DNA of 49,079 nt from Akkermansiaceae bacterium (GTDB lineage: Bacteria > Verrucomicrobiota > Verrucomicrobiia > Verrucomicrobiales > Akkermansiaceae): the NCBI GenBank assembly GCA_029253285.1, contig JAQWZU010000094.1, positions 1-49,079 on the forward strand, in the 5' to 3' direction. The notes below the pieces were generated by a model. The model did not search any database and had not been told where the DNA came from. It was given only the letters and a program-made list of their open reading frames with translations. Positions 42,204 to 49,079 of the stretch are shown one piece after another. The stretch's first letter is position 1. Each line of letters opens with the position of its first letter. Position numbers and translations under genes: made by a program.

Positions 42204-43322
42204 CTACTTCTCCTCTTGATAGCCGTGCCAAACCCACTCGATAGCATGAGGGAGGAATTGGGTCTTGGCGTTGCCGATTCCGTGACCGGAATTTTGGCAG
42301 AAGAGATACTGGTATTCATAGCCCTTCGTTTTCAGGACTTTCGCCATGCGATGATTGGCTTCGACCCAATCGTGCATGTCATCACGCATGACATTCGGAT
42401 TAAGAAGATCGTAATCGCCCACCGCGAGGAAGAGACGGATCGGTTTCTTTGGGCTTTGAGGAATCAGCTTGTCATGGAAATCCCAGGCCCCACCCGGCGT
42501 CTTGGGATCAAAGGGCCACTGCTGATTCACGAAAGTCCCGGAGGTGGTCAACACGCGGCGATACAGATCGGTGCGATACCAGGCCATGATGAGGGCGGCC
42601 GATCCACCGGAGCTGCTTCCCATCACGGCGCGCCCGTCCGGGTTTTTGGTGAGTTTGACCTGACAATTTTTCTCCACCCGGGGAAGAACCTCGGTCTCGA
42701 TATACTCGGCAAAGACCCCCGACATGGTGTCGTATTCCTTGCCCCGCTGATGACCCTGGGCATCTCCACCGCCATTGGCGATCTGAATGACCACCATCGG
42801 GGGTACACGCTTCTGGGCGATGAGATTATCGAGAATATTTGGGATCGTTTGGTTGGGTTTCCCTTTCGGCCCGTCATGACAAACCATAAAGGGCGCAGCA
42901 CTGCCCGCTTTGTATTGCGCAGGCACATAAACGGTAATCTTCCGGGTATAGTCGATCTCATGAGTCTCAACGATCAAGGTCTTGGGATTCTTAGGATCGA
43001 CTGTGCCGAAAACCTTTCGGGCAATCCCCGGATTGAGAAGCTTGGTGGTTTTGGAATCGATGGCGAACTGAGTCACTTTCCCTTTCGGCCCATCCTTGAG
43101 CGCTTTGCGTTCGGGAGCAGGTTTGTATTCGGGTCCAATGACATAGTTGCCCACGGCATCGACCGGCGGATTAACCCCGGACTGCTCATCGAGACGCTTA
43201 AAGGTCGGCGCTCCCGGTGCATCGGATGCCCGTACTGGTGGCTTGGGGCGCTTGGCGGATAAGCTGGTAAGCACGAGCAAAGTTCCCAGAGTGGCGAGTG
43301 CGATTGTTTTGAGAGAGTTCAT
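42204..43322 (-). CDS. Secreted esterase of the Fes/esterase D type
   Basis: This is a 372-residue alpha/beta-hydrolase with a signal peptide (MNSLKTIALATLGTLLVLTSLSA). The enterochelin-esterase/esterase D pattern is visible: YTRKITVYVPAQYKAGSAAPF then MVCHDG, the nucleophile elbow VMGSSSGGSAALIMAW, and the catalytic His in NSGHGIGN near the end. Such secreted enzymes often act on feruloyl or acetyl esters of plant and algal polysaccharides. The frame runs upstream to 43352, but the ATG at 43322 begins the signal peptide. A 152-base gap separates it from the Gfo gene downstream on the same strand, so cotranscription is uncertain. Confidence 0.85.
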   Translation of the reverse strand: MNSLKTIALATLGTLLVLTSLSAKRPKPPVRASDAPGAPTFKRLDEQSGVNPPVDAVGNYVIGPEYKPAPERKALKDGPKGKVTQFAIDSKTTKLLNPGIARKVFGTVDPKNPKTLIVETHEIDYTRKITVYVPAQYKAGSAAPFMVCHDGPKGKPNQTIPNILDNLIAQKRVPPMVVIQIANGGGDAQGHQRGKEYDTMSGVFAEYIETEVLPRVEKNCQVKLTKNPDGRAVMGSSSGGSAALIMAWYRTDLYRRVLTTSGTFVNQQWPFDPKTPGGAWDFHDKLIPQSPKKPIRLFLAVGDYDLLNPNVMRDDMHDWVEANHRMAKVLKTKGYEYQYLFCQNSGHGIGNAKTQFLPHAIEWVWHGYQEEK

Positions 43323-43646
43323 TGGATGAAGTGTCTTTACGTATCCAACCACTGTTAACCATCAGACATGATGGACTTTTTTTGCACAGGCACATGAGCA
43401 AGAGGGCCTCACCGGGATTGAGAAAAGAACTCCAAGCATCTCAAGCTGCGCTGTTCCTTGAAAGACGAGCAGGTTCATATCAACTCAAAAGATCGCCGGG
43501 TCACCCTCGATGAGCACTCTGTCATGAAGAGATTTCTGAATACAAAGCCAGCGGTCAAGGTCGCCTCCTAACAGCCTTCACCTTCTCCCCGATTCCAATC
43601 TCTCCGAAAAGCTCGCATCGTCACTTGAAGCGTCTAGAGTTCCCCA
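43323..43646. other. Intergenic region between two divergent genes
   Basis: This 324-base region contains no convincing gene. A small hairpin (CCATCA at 43359-43364 and TGATGG at 43369-43374, 4-base loop), followed two bases later by eight T residues, has the form of a weak plus-strand terminator, though no plus-strand gene lies directly upstream. The promoters of both flanking genes must be here but were not identified. Confidence 0.35.
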
Positions 43647-44879
43647 ATGCAAAGCCGTCGCCACTTCATCAGCACTGCCGCTGCCGCCTCGCTTGTCACG
43701 ACCGCCCGCGCCGACACCAAGCCCGGTCAAAAACTCCGTGTCGGAGTCATGGGACTGAGCCGGGGCAAAAACCACATCAGCAACTTTGCCCAACTCGAGG
43801 GAGTCGAGATCGCCTACGTCTGCGACGTCGACAAAAACCGCCTCGCCTCCGGAGCCAAACTTGCCACCGAAAAACAAGGCGGTAAAGCCCCCAAAGCCGT
43901 CACTGATTTCCGTCGCATCCTTGAAGACAAGGAAGTCGATATTCTGTCCATTGCCGCTCCGAATTTCTGGCACGCCCCCGCCACCATCCTCGGCTGCGAT
44001 GCGGGAAAGCATGTCTACGTGGAAAAACCAGGTAGCCATAACCCACGCGAGGCCGAACTCATGGTCGCCGCAGCGAAACGCACCGGTCGCAAAGTGCAAA
44101 TGGGAAACCAACGTCGCAGCGCCCCGGCCTTCCGCGAAGGAATTGCCAAGCTCAAGGACGGCGTGATCGGCCAGCTTCGCTATGCCCGCTGTTGGTATGA
44201 CAATAAGCGCGGCTCCATCGGCAAAGGAAAGTTTGCCCCGGTTCCAGCGCACCTCGACTACGAGCTCTGGCAGGGCCCTGTTCCGGCCCGTCCCTACAAG
44301 GATAATCTCATTCACTACAACTGGCATTGGCACTGGCTTTACGGTGGCGGTGAACTCGCCAACAACGGCGTCCATGCCCTCGACATTGCCCGCTGGGCCC
44401 TCGGGGTCGATGTGCCAGTCGTCACCAGCTACACCGGCGGGCGCTACCATTTCGATGACGATCAGGAAACGCCCGACACCGCCGACGCAACCTACGACTT
44501 TGGCAAAGTCGGCATGAGCTGGCACGGCAGTAGTTGCCTGCAGCGAAAACACGAAAAACATTCCTTCGTCAGCATCTATGGTGACGGCGGCGTGATGTCA
44601 TTCGACAGCGGCGGTTACCGCATCCACGACAATGCCGGCAAGCTCGTGGAGGAGAACATGCCCGGGCTCAGCGACATCCCGCACTTCCAGAACTTCGTCA
44701 ACGCCATCCGCAAAGGCGAAGCCCTCAACTCCGAAATTTCCGATGCCCAGAAAAGCACCATGCTCTGCCATCTTGGCAACGCCTCCTACCGCGAAGGCCT
44801 GCAAATCAAAGGCCAGGATGTTCCCAAAAAATACTGGCGACGGGAATACTCGGAAGCCTGGAAACCCGCTGGCATTTAG
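43647..44879 (+). CDS. Tat-exported Gfo/Idh/MocA family oxidoreductase
   Basis: This is a 410-residue oxidoreductase with a twin-arginine signal at the very start (MQSRRHFISTAAAASLVTTARA). The Rossmann strand is LRVGVMGLSRGKNHISNF, the Lys motif is VYVEKPGSHNPREAELMV, and the substrate segment is HYNWHWHWLYGGGELANNGVHALDIA (quoted in part as HYNWHWHWLYGGGEL and NNGVHALDIA). This belongs to the same exported subgroup as the protein at 26968-28428, with WHW in the same place. A periplasmic sugar oxidoreductase with tightly bound cofactor is expected. The stop is 19 bases before the amidohydrolase gene, so the two are cotranscribed and possibly act in sequence. Confidence 0.9.
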   Translation: MQSRRHFISTAAAASLVTTARADTKPGQKLRVGVMGLSRGKNHISNFAQLEGVEIAYVCDVDKNRLASGAKLATEKQGGKAPKAVTDFRRILEDKEVDILSIAAPNFWHAPATILGCDAGKHVYVEKPGSHNPREAELMVAAAKRTGRKVQMGNQRRSAPAFREGIAKLKDGVIGQLRYARCWYDNKRGSIGKGKFAPVPAHLDYELWQGPVPARPYKDNLIHYNWHWHWLYGGGELANNGVHALDIARWALGVDVPVVTSYTGGRYHFDDDQETPDTADATYDFGKVGMSWHGSSCLQRKHEKHSFVSIYGDGGVMSFDSGGYRIHDNAGKLVEENMPGLSDIPHFQNFVNAIRKGEALNSEISDAQKSTMLCHLGNASYREGLQIKGQDVPKKYWRREYSEAWKPAGI

Positions 44880-44898
44880 ACCACAATCTCACTCACCT

Positions 44899-45840
44899 AT
44901 GACCAACATGAAATCTCTCCTCACTCTAGTCCTCCTCACTTCGCTCTCTCTTGCTGACGAACGCCCGCTTCCGAAAGTGAAGCACATGATTGATACGCAC
45001 ATCCACCTCTACGACTCCTCTCGCAAAGAAGGAATTCCCTGGCCGCCCAAGAACGATCAGGTTCTCTACAAACCTCACCTCCCTGCGGAATTCCACAAGG
45101 TCTCCAAACCCTCCGGACTCACCGGTGTGGTCATCGTCGAAGCCAGTGACCGACCGGATAACAACAGCTGGATCCTTGATCTTGTCAAAGGCGACGACTA
45201 TTTCGTTGGCCTCGTCGGAAACGTCGATCCCTACGCTCCTGACTTCGCTGCGCAAGTAAAGGAGCTCAAGAAAGACCCGCGCTTTGTCGGCATCCGCGCC
45301 CGGAACGGGAAAAAGAAAAAGGCCATCGACTACAGCGACCAGAAATTCATCGCCAGCCTCGGCGAACTGGCCAAGCTCGATCTCAGCGTCGATCTCCTCG
45401 TCAATGGACAAGGGACTCAAGCCGTGAAGCAAATCGATCAACTGGCCCGCAAGGTCCCCCAACTCCACATCGTGGTAGATCACGTCATCGGCTATAACTT
45501 CGACGGCAAAGCCCCACCGAAAGAGTGGGTCGCCGCCGTCGAGAAGCTTGCCGAAAACAAAAACGTCTGGTGCAAGGTCTCGGGACTCTACCAACGCAGC
45601 ATCCCCCAACCCGCACCGCATGATCTCAATCACTACAAGAGCGTCCTCGATGTTCTTTGGAAAAACCTCGGATCAGAACGTCTGATCTATGGCAGCAATT
45701 GGCCCTGCACCAAAAACAGCGGCGACTACACGAGCTACGTCAAATTGGTGAACGAATACTTCTCCTCCAAAGGACAGGAAGCCTGCGAACGCTATTTCTG
45801 GAAGAACGCCGCCGAAGCCTATCGCCTCAATCTGAAGTAG
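44899..45840 (+). CDS. Secreted amidohydrolase-2 (COG3618-type lactonase-like) protein
   Basis: This is a 313-residue TIM-barrel protein with a signal peptide (MKSLLTLVLLTSLSLA) after an ATG at 44899 or 44908. The metal motif is MIDTHIHLYDSS, with both His residues. VIVEASDRPDNNSWILDLV, VGLVGNVDPYAPDF and HIVVDHVIG follow, then the C-terminal LIYGSNWPCTK. In most relatives such as L-fucono-lactonase this last motif is GSDWP with a catalytic Asp, and here it is Asn. Enzymes of this group open sugar lactones. That fits a role after the upstream oxidoreductase, which could make a lactone from a sugar, but the exported location and the Asn leave the activity open. Confidence 0.85.
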   Translation: MTNMKSLLTLVLLTSLSLADERPLPKVKHMIDTHIHLYDSSRKEGIPWPPKNDQVLYKPHLPAEFHKVSKPSGLTGVVIVEASDRPDNNSWILDLVKGDDYFVGLVGNVDPYAPDFAAQVKELKKDPRFVGIRARNGKKKKAIDYSDQKFIASLGELAKLDLSVDLLVNGQGTQAVKQIDQLARKVPQLHIVVDHVIGYNFDGKAPPKEWVAAVEKLAENKNVWCKVSGLYQRSIPQPAPHDLNHYKSVLDVLWKNLGSERLIYGSNWPCTKNSGDYTSYVKLVNEYFSSKGQEACERYFWKNAAEAYRLNLK

Positions 45841-45851
45841 GTCCCGCGCAC

Positions 45852-46730
45852 TCAATCACCAACCAGGGGATCGAGAAACTTAAAGAGTTCCTTCGTCGCC
45901 GGATCATCGGGTTTCCCGAGATCATTGTTCAGCGCACGGTGGTTACTATCCGGTTTGCCATAGGCCTTGGCGGGAATTTTAGCCTCCCGGAGCACCTTTT
46001 CAAAAGCTTGTGCCTGCGCCCGCGTATCCGGGTTCCCGGGAAAGTAGAGGAGCAGAAAAGGAGGAATTTTCTTACCGGAGGCAACATGGGTGACCGCCGA
46101 AAAATCGAGGTGCTTTTCCGGAGAGTTTCCAAATTTCTGCCGATGACCGAAAGTAAACATCTTGCCTCCATAGAGCGTCTGACGATGTTCCGCGGTCATG
46201 ATGATCTTGGGAATGTCGTAGGTGTCGCCGTCTACCGGGACACATCCCTTGAGCATCTCAAACGATAAACCTTCCTTCCGGAGGTATCGCTCGTCAGTGC
46301 AGAGCAAGGCCGCGAGTTGGGCTCCCGCCGAATGGCCTCCCACAAAGATCCTTTCAGGGTCTCCGCCATACTTCGCGATATTCCGATGCACCCATCCAAG
46401 CGACCTCGCAACGTCCCCGGTCAGAGCTTCCATTTCCACCTCGGGAAGAAGGCGATAGTTGGTCGAGACAAACACGAAGCCACGATCGCACAGCACTTTA
46501 GGCTTCAATCCGACATCGGATTTATCACCGAACTGCCACCCTCCGCCGTGGATCCAAAACATCACCGGAAGACTCTTCCCTTTCGCCGATTCGGGGGCGT
46601 AGATATCGAGAACCTGTCGCTCGTGCCCTGACTCTACGTAGGGGATATTTGAGGTCTGCTTTTGAGCCTTGGCAGCATTCCCACTCAATAAAAGTAGGAA
46701 CACCGGGAGAGAATTAAGTCTGCATTTCAT
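45852..46730 (-). CDS. Secreted alpha/beta hydrolase (carboxylesterase type)
   Basis: This is a 292-residue hydrolase with a signal peptide ([22 protein letters not shown]). The oxyanion-hole motif is [11 protein letters not shown]. The nucleophile elbow is [15 protein letters not shown], and the catalytic His lies in [12 protein letters not shown] near the C-terminus. This is the pattern of the hormone-sensitive-lipase-like acetyl-esterases, including bifunctional feruloyl/acetyl-xylan esterases. The frame is open to 46805, but the ATG at 46730 has GAGGT 6 bases upstream and begins the signal peptide. It is on the same strand as the DUF1080 gene, 125 bases downstream of that gene's stop, and converges with the amidohydrolase gene. 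Confidence 0.88.
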   Translation of the reverse strand: MKCRLNSLPVFLLLLSGNAAKAQKQTSNIPYVESGHERQVLDIYAPESAKGKSLPVMFWIHGGGWQFGDKSDVGLKPKVLCDRGFVFVSTNYRLLPEVEMEALTGDVARSLGWVHRNIAKYGGDPERIFVGGHSAGAQLAALLCTDERYLRKEGLSFEMLKGCVPVDGDTYDIPKIIMTAEHRQTLYGGKMFTFGHRQKFGNSPEKHLDFSAVTHVASGKKIPPFLLLYFPGNPDTRAQAQAFEKVLREAKIPAKAYGKPDSNHRALNNDLGKPDDPATKELFKFLDPLVGD

Positions 46731-46855
46731 ATGTGACCTCTGTTGCGGGCAGATCATCTCCCCCATCTCCGGAATTGCCTGCAATCGGGCAAGACCGATC
46801 AGCAAGAAAAGACCTGCCTCCCACCAACAGAGATAACCTTCAGGTGCGATCGCCC

Positions 46856-47626
46856 TTACTTGATCTCCTTGATCCAGATATTGCGGAAGCGGACATCTTG
46901 TCCGTGCTCCTGGAGTTTGAGCGGCTGGTCGGACGGGCCGTTTTTCACTCCTCCGTTAGCGTGCTTCACGGGAACGTTGTCGTGCATCTTCAGACCATTC
47001 CACCAAAGAGTGAGGCGAGCGGGATTCTTCACCTTATCCCCTTCGAACTCAGCAGCCTTGAAAATGAAGTGGAACGAATGCCACTGTCCGTTGGGGCGCC
47101 AGGCGTTGCCCGTGGGAACATGCTCCATACAAACTGCGGCAATGCCGTGAGGTCCGATTTTCCAATTGTAGGGATCCTTGGTGTTTTTGCCCTTCGGTGA
47201 TTCAATCTGTAGTTCGTGACGGTTCTGCATGTAGACTCCACTGTTGGTATAGCCTTCAGCCTTATCGTCGCCACGGGCACCCATCATGATGAATTCCACG
47301 TGACCTTCGAAGTCGTGATAGGTCTTCTTAGTGACAAGATCGTGGGTTCCCCACTTCTTCCCGCCATCGGTCATGAGGACCTTGCTGTCATCGGTCGGGC
47401 TCTTCACGATCTTCCAGGTAATGTCCATGTCCTTCTTGGGCCACATCTCGAAGTTCGTCTTGATCGAGTCCATCGTGCCATCGAATGGCGTATCGGCACC
47501 CGCCGGAGCCTTCACTCCGAGGTCTTTGCTTTTGTCGTATCCCTTTTGTTCTTCAGGAGTCTTGGCGCTCGCAACCGCTCCGACTAGAGAGAACGCGGCA
47601 CAGAATGAAATGAGTTGTTTTGTCAT
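46856..47626 (-). CDS. DUF1080 (3-keto-disaccharide hydrolase) family protein, secreted
   Basis: This is a 256-residue protein with a signal peptide ([21 protein letters not shown]). The DUF1080 fold, a concanavalin-like beta-sandwich, shows [38 protein letters not shown] and [26 protein letters not shown] forms the closing strand; the final RNIWI is typical. Some family members cleave 3-keto-glycosides after a Gfo/Idh-type oxidoreductase has introduced the keto group, which fits the two exported oxidoreductases in this window. Whether this one has that activity is inference. It is preceded by 125 bases without a clear promoter. Confidence 0.88.
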   Translation of the reverse strand: MTKQLISFCAAFSLVGAVASAKTPEEQKGYDKSKDLGVKAPAGADTPFDGTMDSIKTNFEMWPKKDMDITWKIVKSPTDDSKVLMTDGGKKWGTHDLVTKKTYHDFEGHVEFIMMGARGDDKAEGYTNSGVYMQNRHELQIESPKGKNTKDPYNWKIGPHGIAAVCMEHVPTGNAWRPNGQWHSFHFIFKAAEFEGDKVKNPARLTLWWNGLKMHDNVPVKHANGGVKNGPSDQPLKLQEHGQDVRFRNIWIKEIK

Positions 47627-47751
47627 TGGAAAAATTACTACGTGTTAGATTTCACCCAACTATCGAAAAGAAGGCCCAAGCTGCAAGACGCGATCTCACA
47701 GATTAATAAAATCTCTGAAAATCCGCCTCAGATGCGCGCGCTATCCTTACC

Positions 47752-49041
47752 CTACTGCAGCCGGAACCCTCCCACCTGTGGCTGGGCTGTTGTCGTCCCG
47801 GGCTGGGGAACAGCCGCCGTTGGAGCTTTGCTTATGGACATCATCATAATCAACAACAGAAGAGAAAGACCCAAGAGCACAACCACGATATAGCAGGAAG
47901 CTTCAACCTTGGACTGGAAAGCGCCACTGACCTCTTCCATCGGCTTGGCAATTTCCTTTTCCTTCTGCGCGTTGCTCACCACGGCCTCCTTCGCAAGCTT
48001 ATCCTCTTCGTTTTCGGCAACTCCCTCCTCTTTGTCCTCCGCCAAACTTTCTTCCTCTTCGCCATCAGGAGCTTCTCCCTCGTCATTACCGACGACATCC
48101 TCATCTCCCTTTTCCACCTCGCTCTCTCCCTCTCCCTCACCCTTCTCTTCATCCTTCTTTTCCTGCTCCTTGATCACCTTGGCAGCTTCGTTCTCTGCGG
48201 CATGCGCCCCGGCGGCAATCGCTCCCCTCATTCCCCTCTCCTGCACTTCCATCATGGCATTGATCAATGGAAACTGTTTCGAAATCTGAATGCTGAGAAG
48301 AAGCGCCCCGGCCACAAATAATACCTGGGCTCCAAGGAGAAGAAAACGACCCTGCACGGCATAAGCGATGAAGGCCAAAATCAATCCAACGCCGGCGAGG
48401 ATCAAGGTAATCAACGCCAGAGTCGAGCGCTCCAGCTTATCATTGCTCTCATCCCGGGCGATCGTCTCCTCCACCTCTTTTTCGGCAGCGAGATTCGCCT
48501 TGTCCTTGGGAATCCCCCCCATGAGCAGGCGCAGTTTTATAAACTCAACATTCAGCGAATACTTCTTCGTGGTCGACTGAAAACCTGTTTGCGACAAGAC
48601 ATCAATCCGACCTTCCTTGCCAAAGGCCTTTTGATCACAGGAAACCGAAGCCCATGGCAAAAAATACAGGATAAGCGAGAGAAGGCCGATGAGTATGGTA
48701 GACCAACAAATCCAACCCGGAAGAGATTTACCCGTGGTCGCTCCAAGGGCCGGAGTGGTGATCCCCGAGATTTGAGGATTAAGATTCATTCCCCCCACCG
48801 GGGCAGCTTGAACGGGAGCCGCCTGGGCAGATGGCGCGGGAGCCAACGCGACCACTTGAGGCAGATCTGGAAGCAAGCCTTCGACCCGACCCGCCTTAAC
48901 CCATTCCTCAAGACCATCGGTCCAGATCATCGTTTCATGATTGATATTCCCCGTGGTGTAAAAACCCTGGAGATCCTGGAATGAATAGGGTCCTTGCTCA
49001 TTTCCCTCGCCATCAAGGACGCGCCACATCGAATTGGTCAT
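47752..49041 (-). CDS. GYF_2-domain membrane protein with long acidic segment
   Basis: This 429-residue protein begins with a GYF_2 domain (residues about 5-55: MWRVLDGEGNEQGPYSFQDL then MIWTDGLEEWVKAG), a small module found at the N-terminus of many planctomycete and verrucomicrobial membrane proteins. Pro/Ala-rich linkers lead to membrane helices near WICWSTILIGLLSLILYFL, LALITLILAGVGLILAFIA and LLLGAQVLFVAGALLLSI. A very acidic stretch follows (EKKDEEKGEGEGESEVEKGDEDV and on, quoted in part as EEKGEGEGESEVEKGD). A last helix (YIVVVLLGLSLLLLIMMM) ends it. Function unknown. The frame opens with a TTG at 49047; the ATG at 49041 is preferred. The gene is complete within the window. Confidence 0.8.
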   Translation of the reverse strand: MTNSMWRVLDGEGNEQGPYSFQDLQGFYTTGNINHETMIWTDGLEEWVKAGRVEGLLPDLPQVVALAPAPSAQAAPVQAAPVGGMNLNPQISGITTPALGATTGKSLPGWICWSTILIGLLSLILYFLPWASVSCDQKAFGKEGRIDVLSQTGFQSTTKKYSLNVEFIKLRLLMGGIPKDKANLAAEKEVEETIARDESNDKLERSTLALITLILAGVGLILAFIAYAVQGRFLLLGAQVLFVAGALLLSIQISKQFPLINAMMEVQERGMRGAIAAGAHAAENEAAKVIKEQEKKDEEKGEGEGESEVEKGDEDVVGNDEGEAPDGEEEESLAEDKEEGVAENEEDKLAKEAVVSNAQKEKEIAKPMEEVSGAFQSKVEASCYIVVVLLGLSLLLLIMMMSISKAPTAAVPQPGTTTAQPQVGGFRLQ

Positions 49042-49079
49042 GATCAACGAGACTAGAGGGCCAACTTTCTACGTCAAGC

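Noticed and set aside
42198-43262. 354-codon plus-strand frame opposite the secreted esterase
   Set aside because: The minus-strand frame has a signal peptide and catalytic motifs; this one mirrors it.
43359-43384. Hairpin plus T run in the 43.3-43.6 kb intergenic region
   Set aside because: The stem is only 6 bp and no plus-strand gene lies upstream to be terminated, so it is mentioned only in the intergenic entry.
1-49079. tRNA, rRNA, CRISPR arrays, insertion sequences, phage genes
   Set aside because: None was recognised on either strand by reading for cloverleaf T-loop motifs, regular repeats or transposase motifs. A covariance-model scan was not possible.

Overview
The window looks like a chromosomal segment of a marine-type member of Verrucomicrobiota. 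Planctomycetota is the main alternative. The evidence is the gene content: four formylglycine-type sulfatases, two secreted Gfo/Idh/MocA oxidoreductases with twin-arginine signals, a DUF1552/DUF1592 cytochrome pair, a DUF1080 (3-keto-disaccharide hydrolase) protein, a CBM9/DUF5916 outer-membrane-type protein and a SGNH hydrolase with the GxDLY motif. Almost every second protein carries a signal peptide. No rRNA, tRNA, CRISPR array, IS element or phage gene was recognised. The assignment rests on recalled family distributions and not on a search.

Layout. Positions 1-900 hold the end of a VOC protein, a DUF3817 membrane protein and a secreted Dabb protein, closed by a terminator. From 1 to 3.3 kb there is a TolB-like beta-propeller protein, a small membrane protein and an A/T-rich nuclease-like orphan, all on the minus strand. 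From 3.5 to 6.1 kb a minus-strand block encodes a CrtI-type carotenoid desaturase, the tRNA methyltransferase TrmO and a cupin. From 6.2 to 8.0 kb glutamyl-Q tRNA(Asp) synthetase overlaps a homoserine-dehydrogenase-like/SAF protein. A secreted endonuclease/phosphatase-fold protein follows on the minus strand.

From 9.4 to 12.1 kb lies what I consider the most interesting locus. A perfect 10-3-10 bp palindrome resembling a Zur (zinc repressor) operator precedes three overlapping genes: an unrecognised 199-residue protein, a COG0523/CobW GTPase with a degenerate G4 motif, and a MerC-like membrane protein with 14 cysteines. Directly behind them are the decayed remains of a second, different COG0523 GTPase. 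This reads as a zinc- or metal-homeostasis operon.

From 12.2 to 15.4 kb are moeA, hemL and a secreted SH3-like/BamE-like protein. From 15.5 to 20.8 kb there are two tandem sulfatases, the CBM9/DUF5916 protein and a truncated cytochrome-type remnant. From 20.9 to 26.8 kb there is a BLUF blue-light sensor with all flavin-site residues, a small basic protein, a SGNH hydrolase, a Tat-exported alkaline phosphatase and a PiT phosphate transporter, the last two suggesting phosphate scavenging. From 27 to 34.8 kb there is a Tat-exported oxidoreductase, the DUF1552/DUF1592 pair, and an ECF sigma / anti-sigma-like / secreted-protein operon.

From 34.9 to 42.1 kb a lipoprotein L,D-transpeptidase is followed by a minus-strand series: cytosolic Gfo/Idh oxidoreductase, PIG-L deacetylase, an unusual NagB-like sugar isomerase/deaminase, and two secreted sulfatases. 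Together these suggest use of a sulfated N-acetyl amino sugar by a non-standard route. From 42.2 to 49 kb there are two secreted esterases, a Tat-exported oxidoreductase followed by a secreted amidohydrolase, a DUF1080 protein and a GYF_2-domain membrane protein, consistent with periplasmic sugar oxidation and cleavage. All functional coupling between genes is inferred from adjacency.
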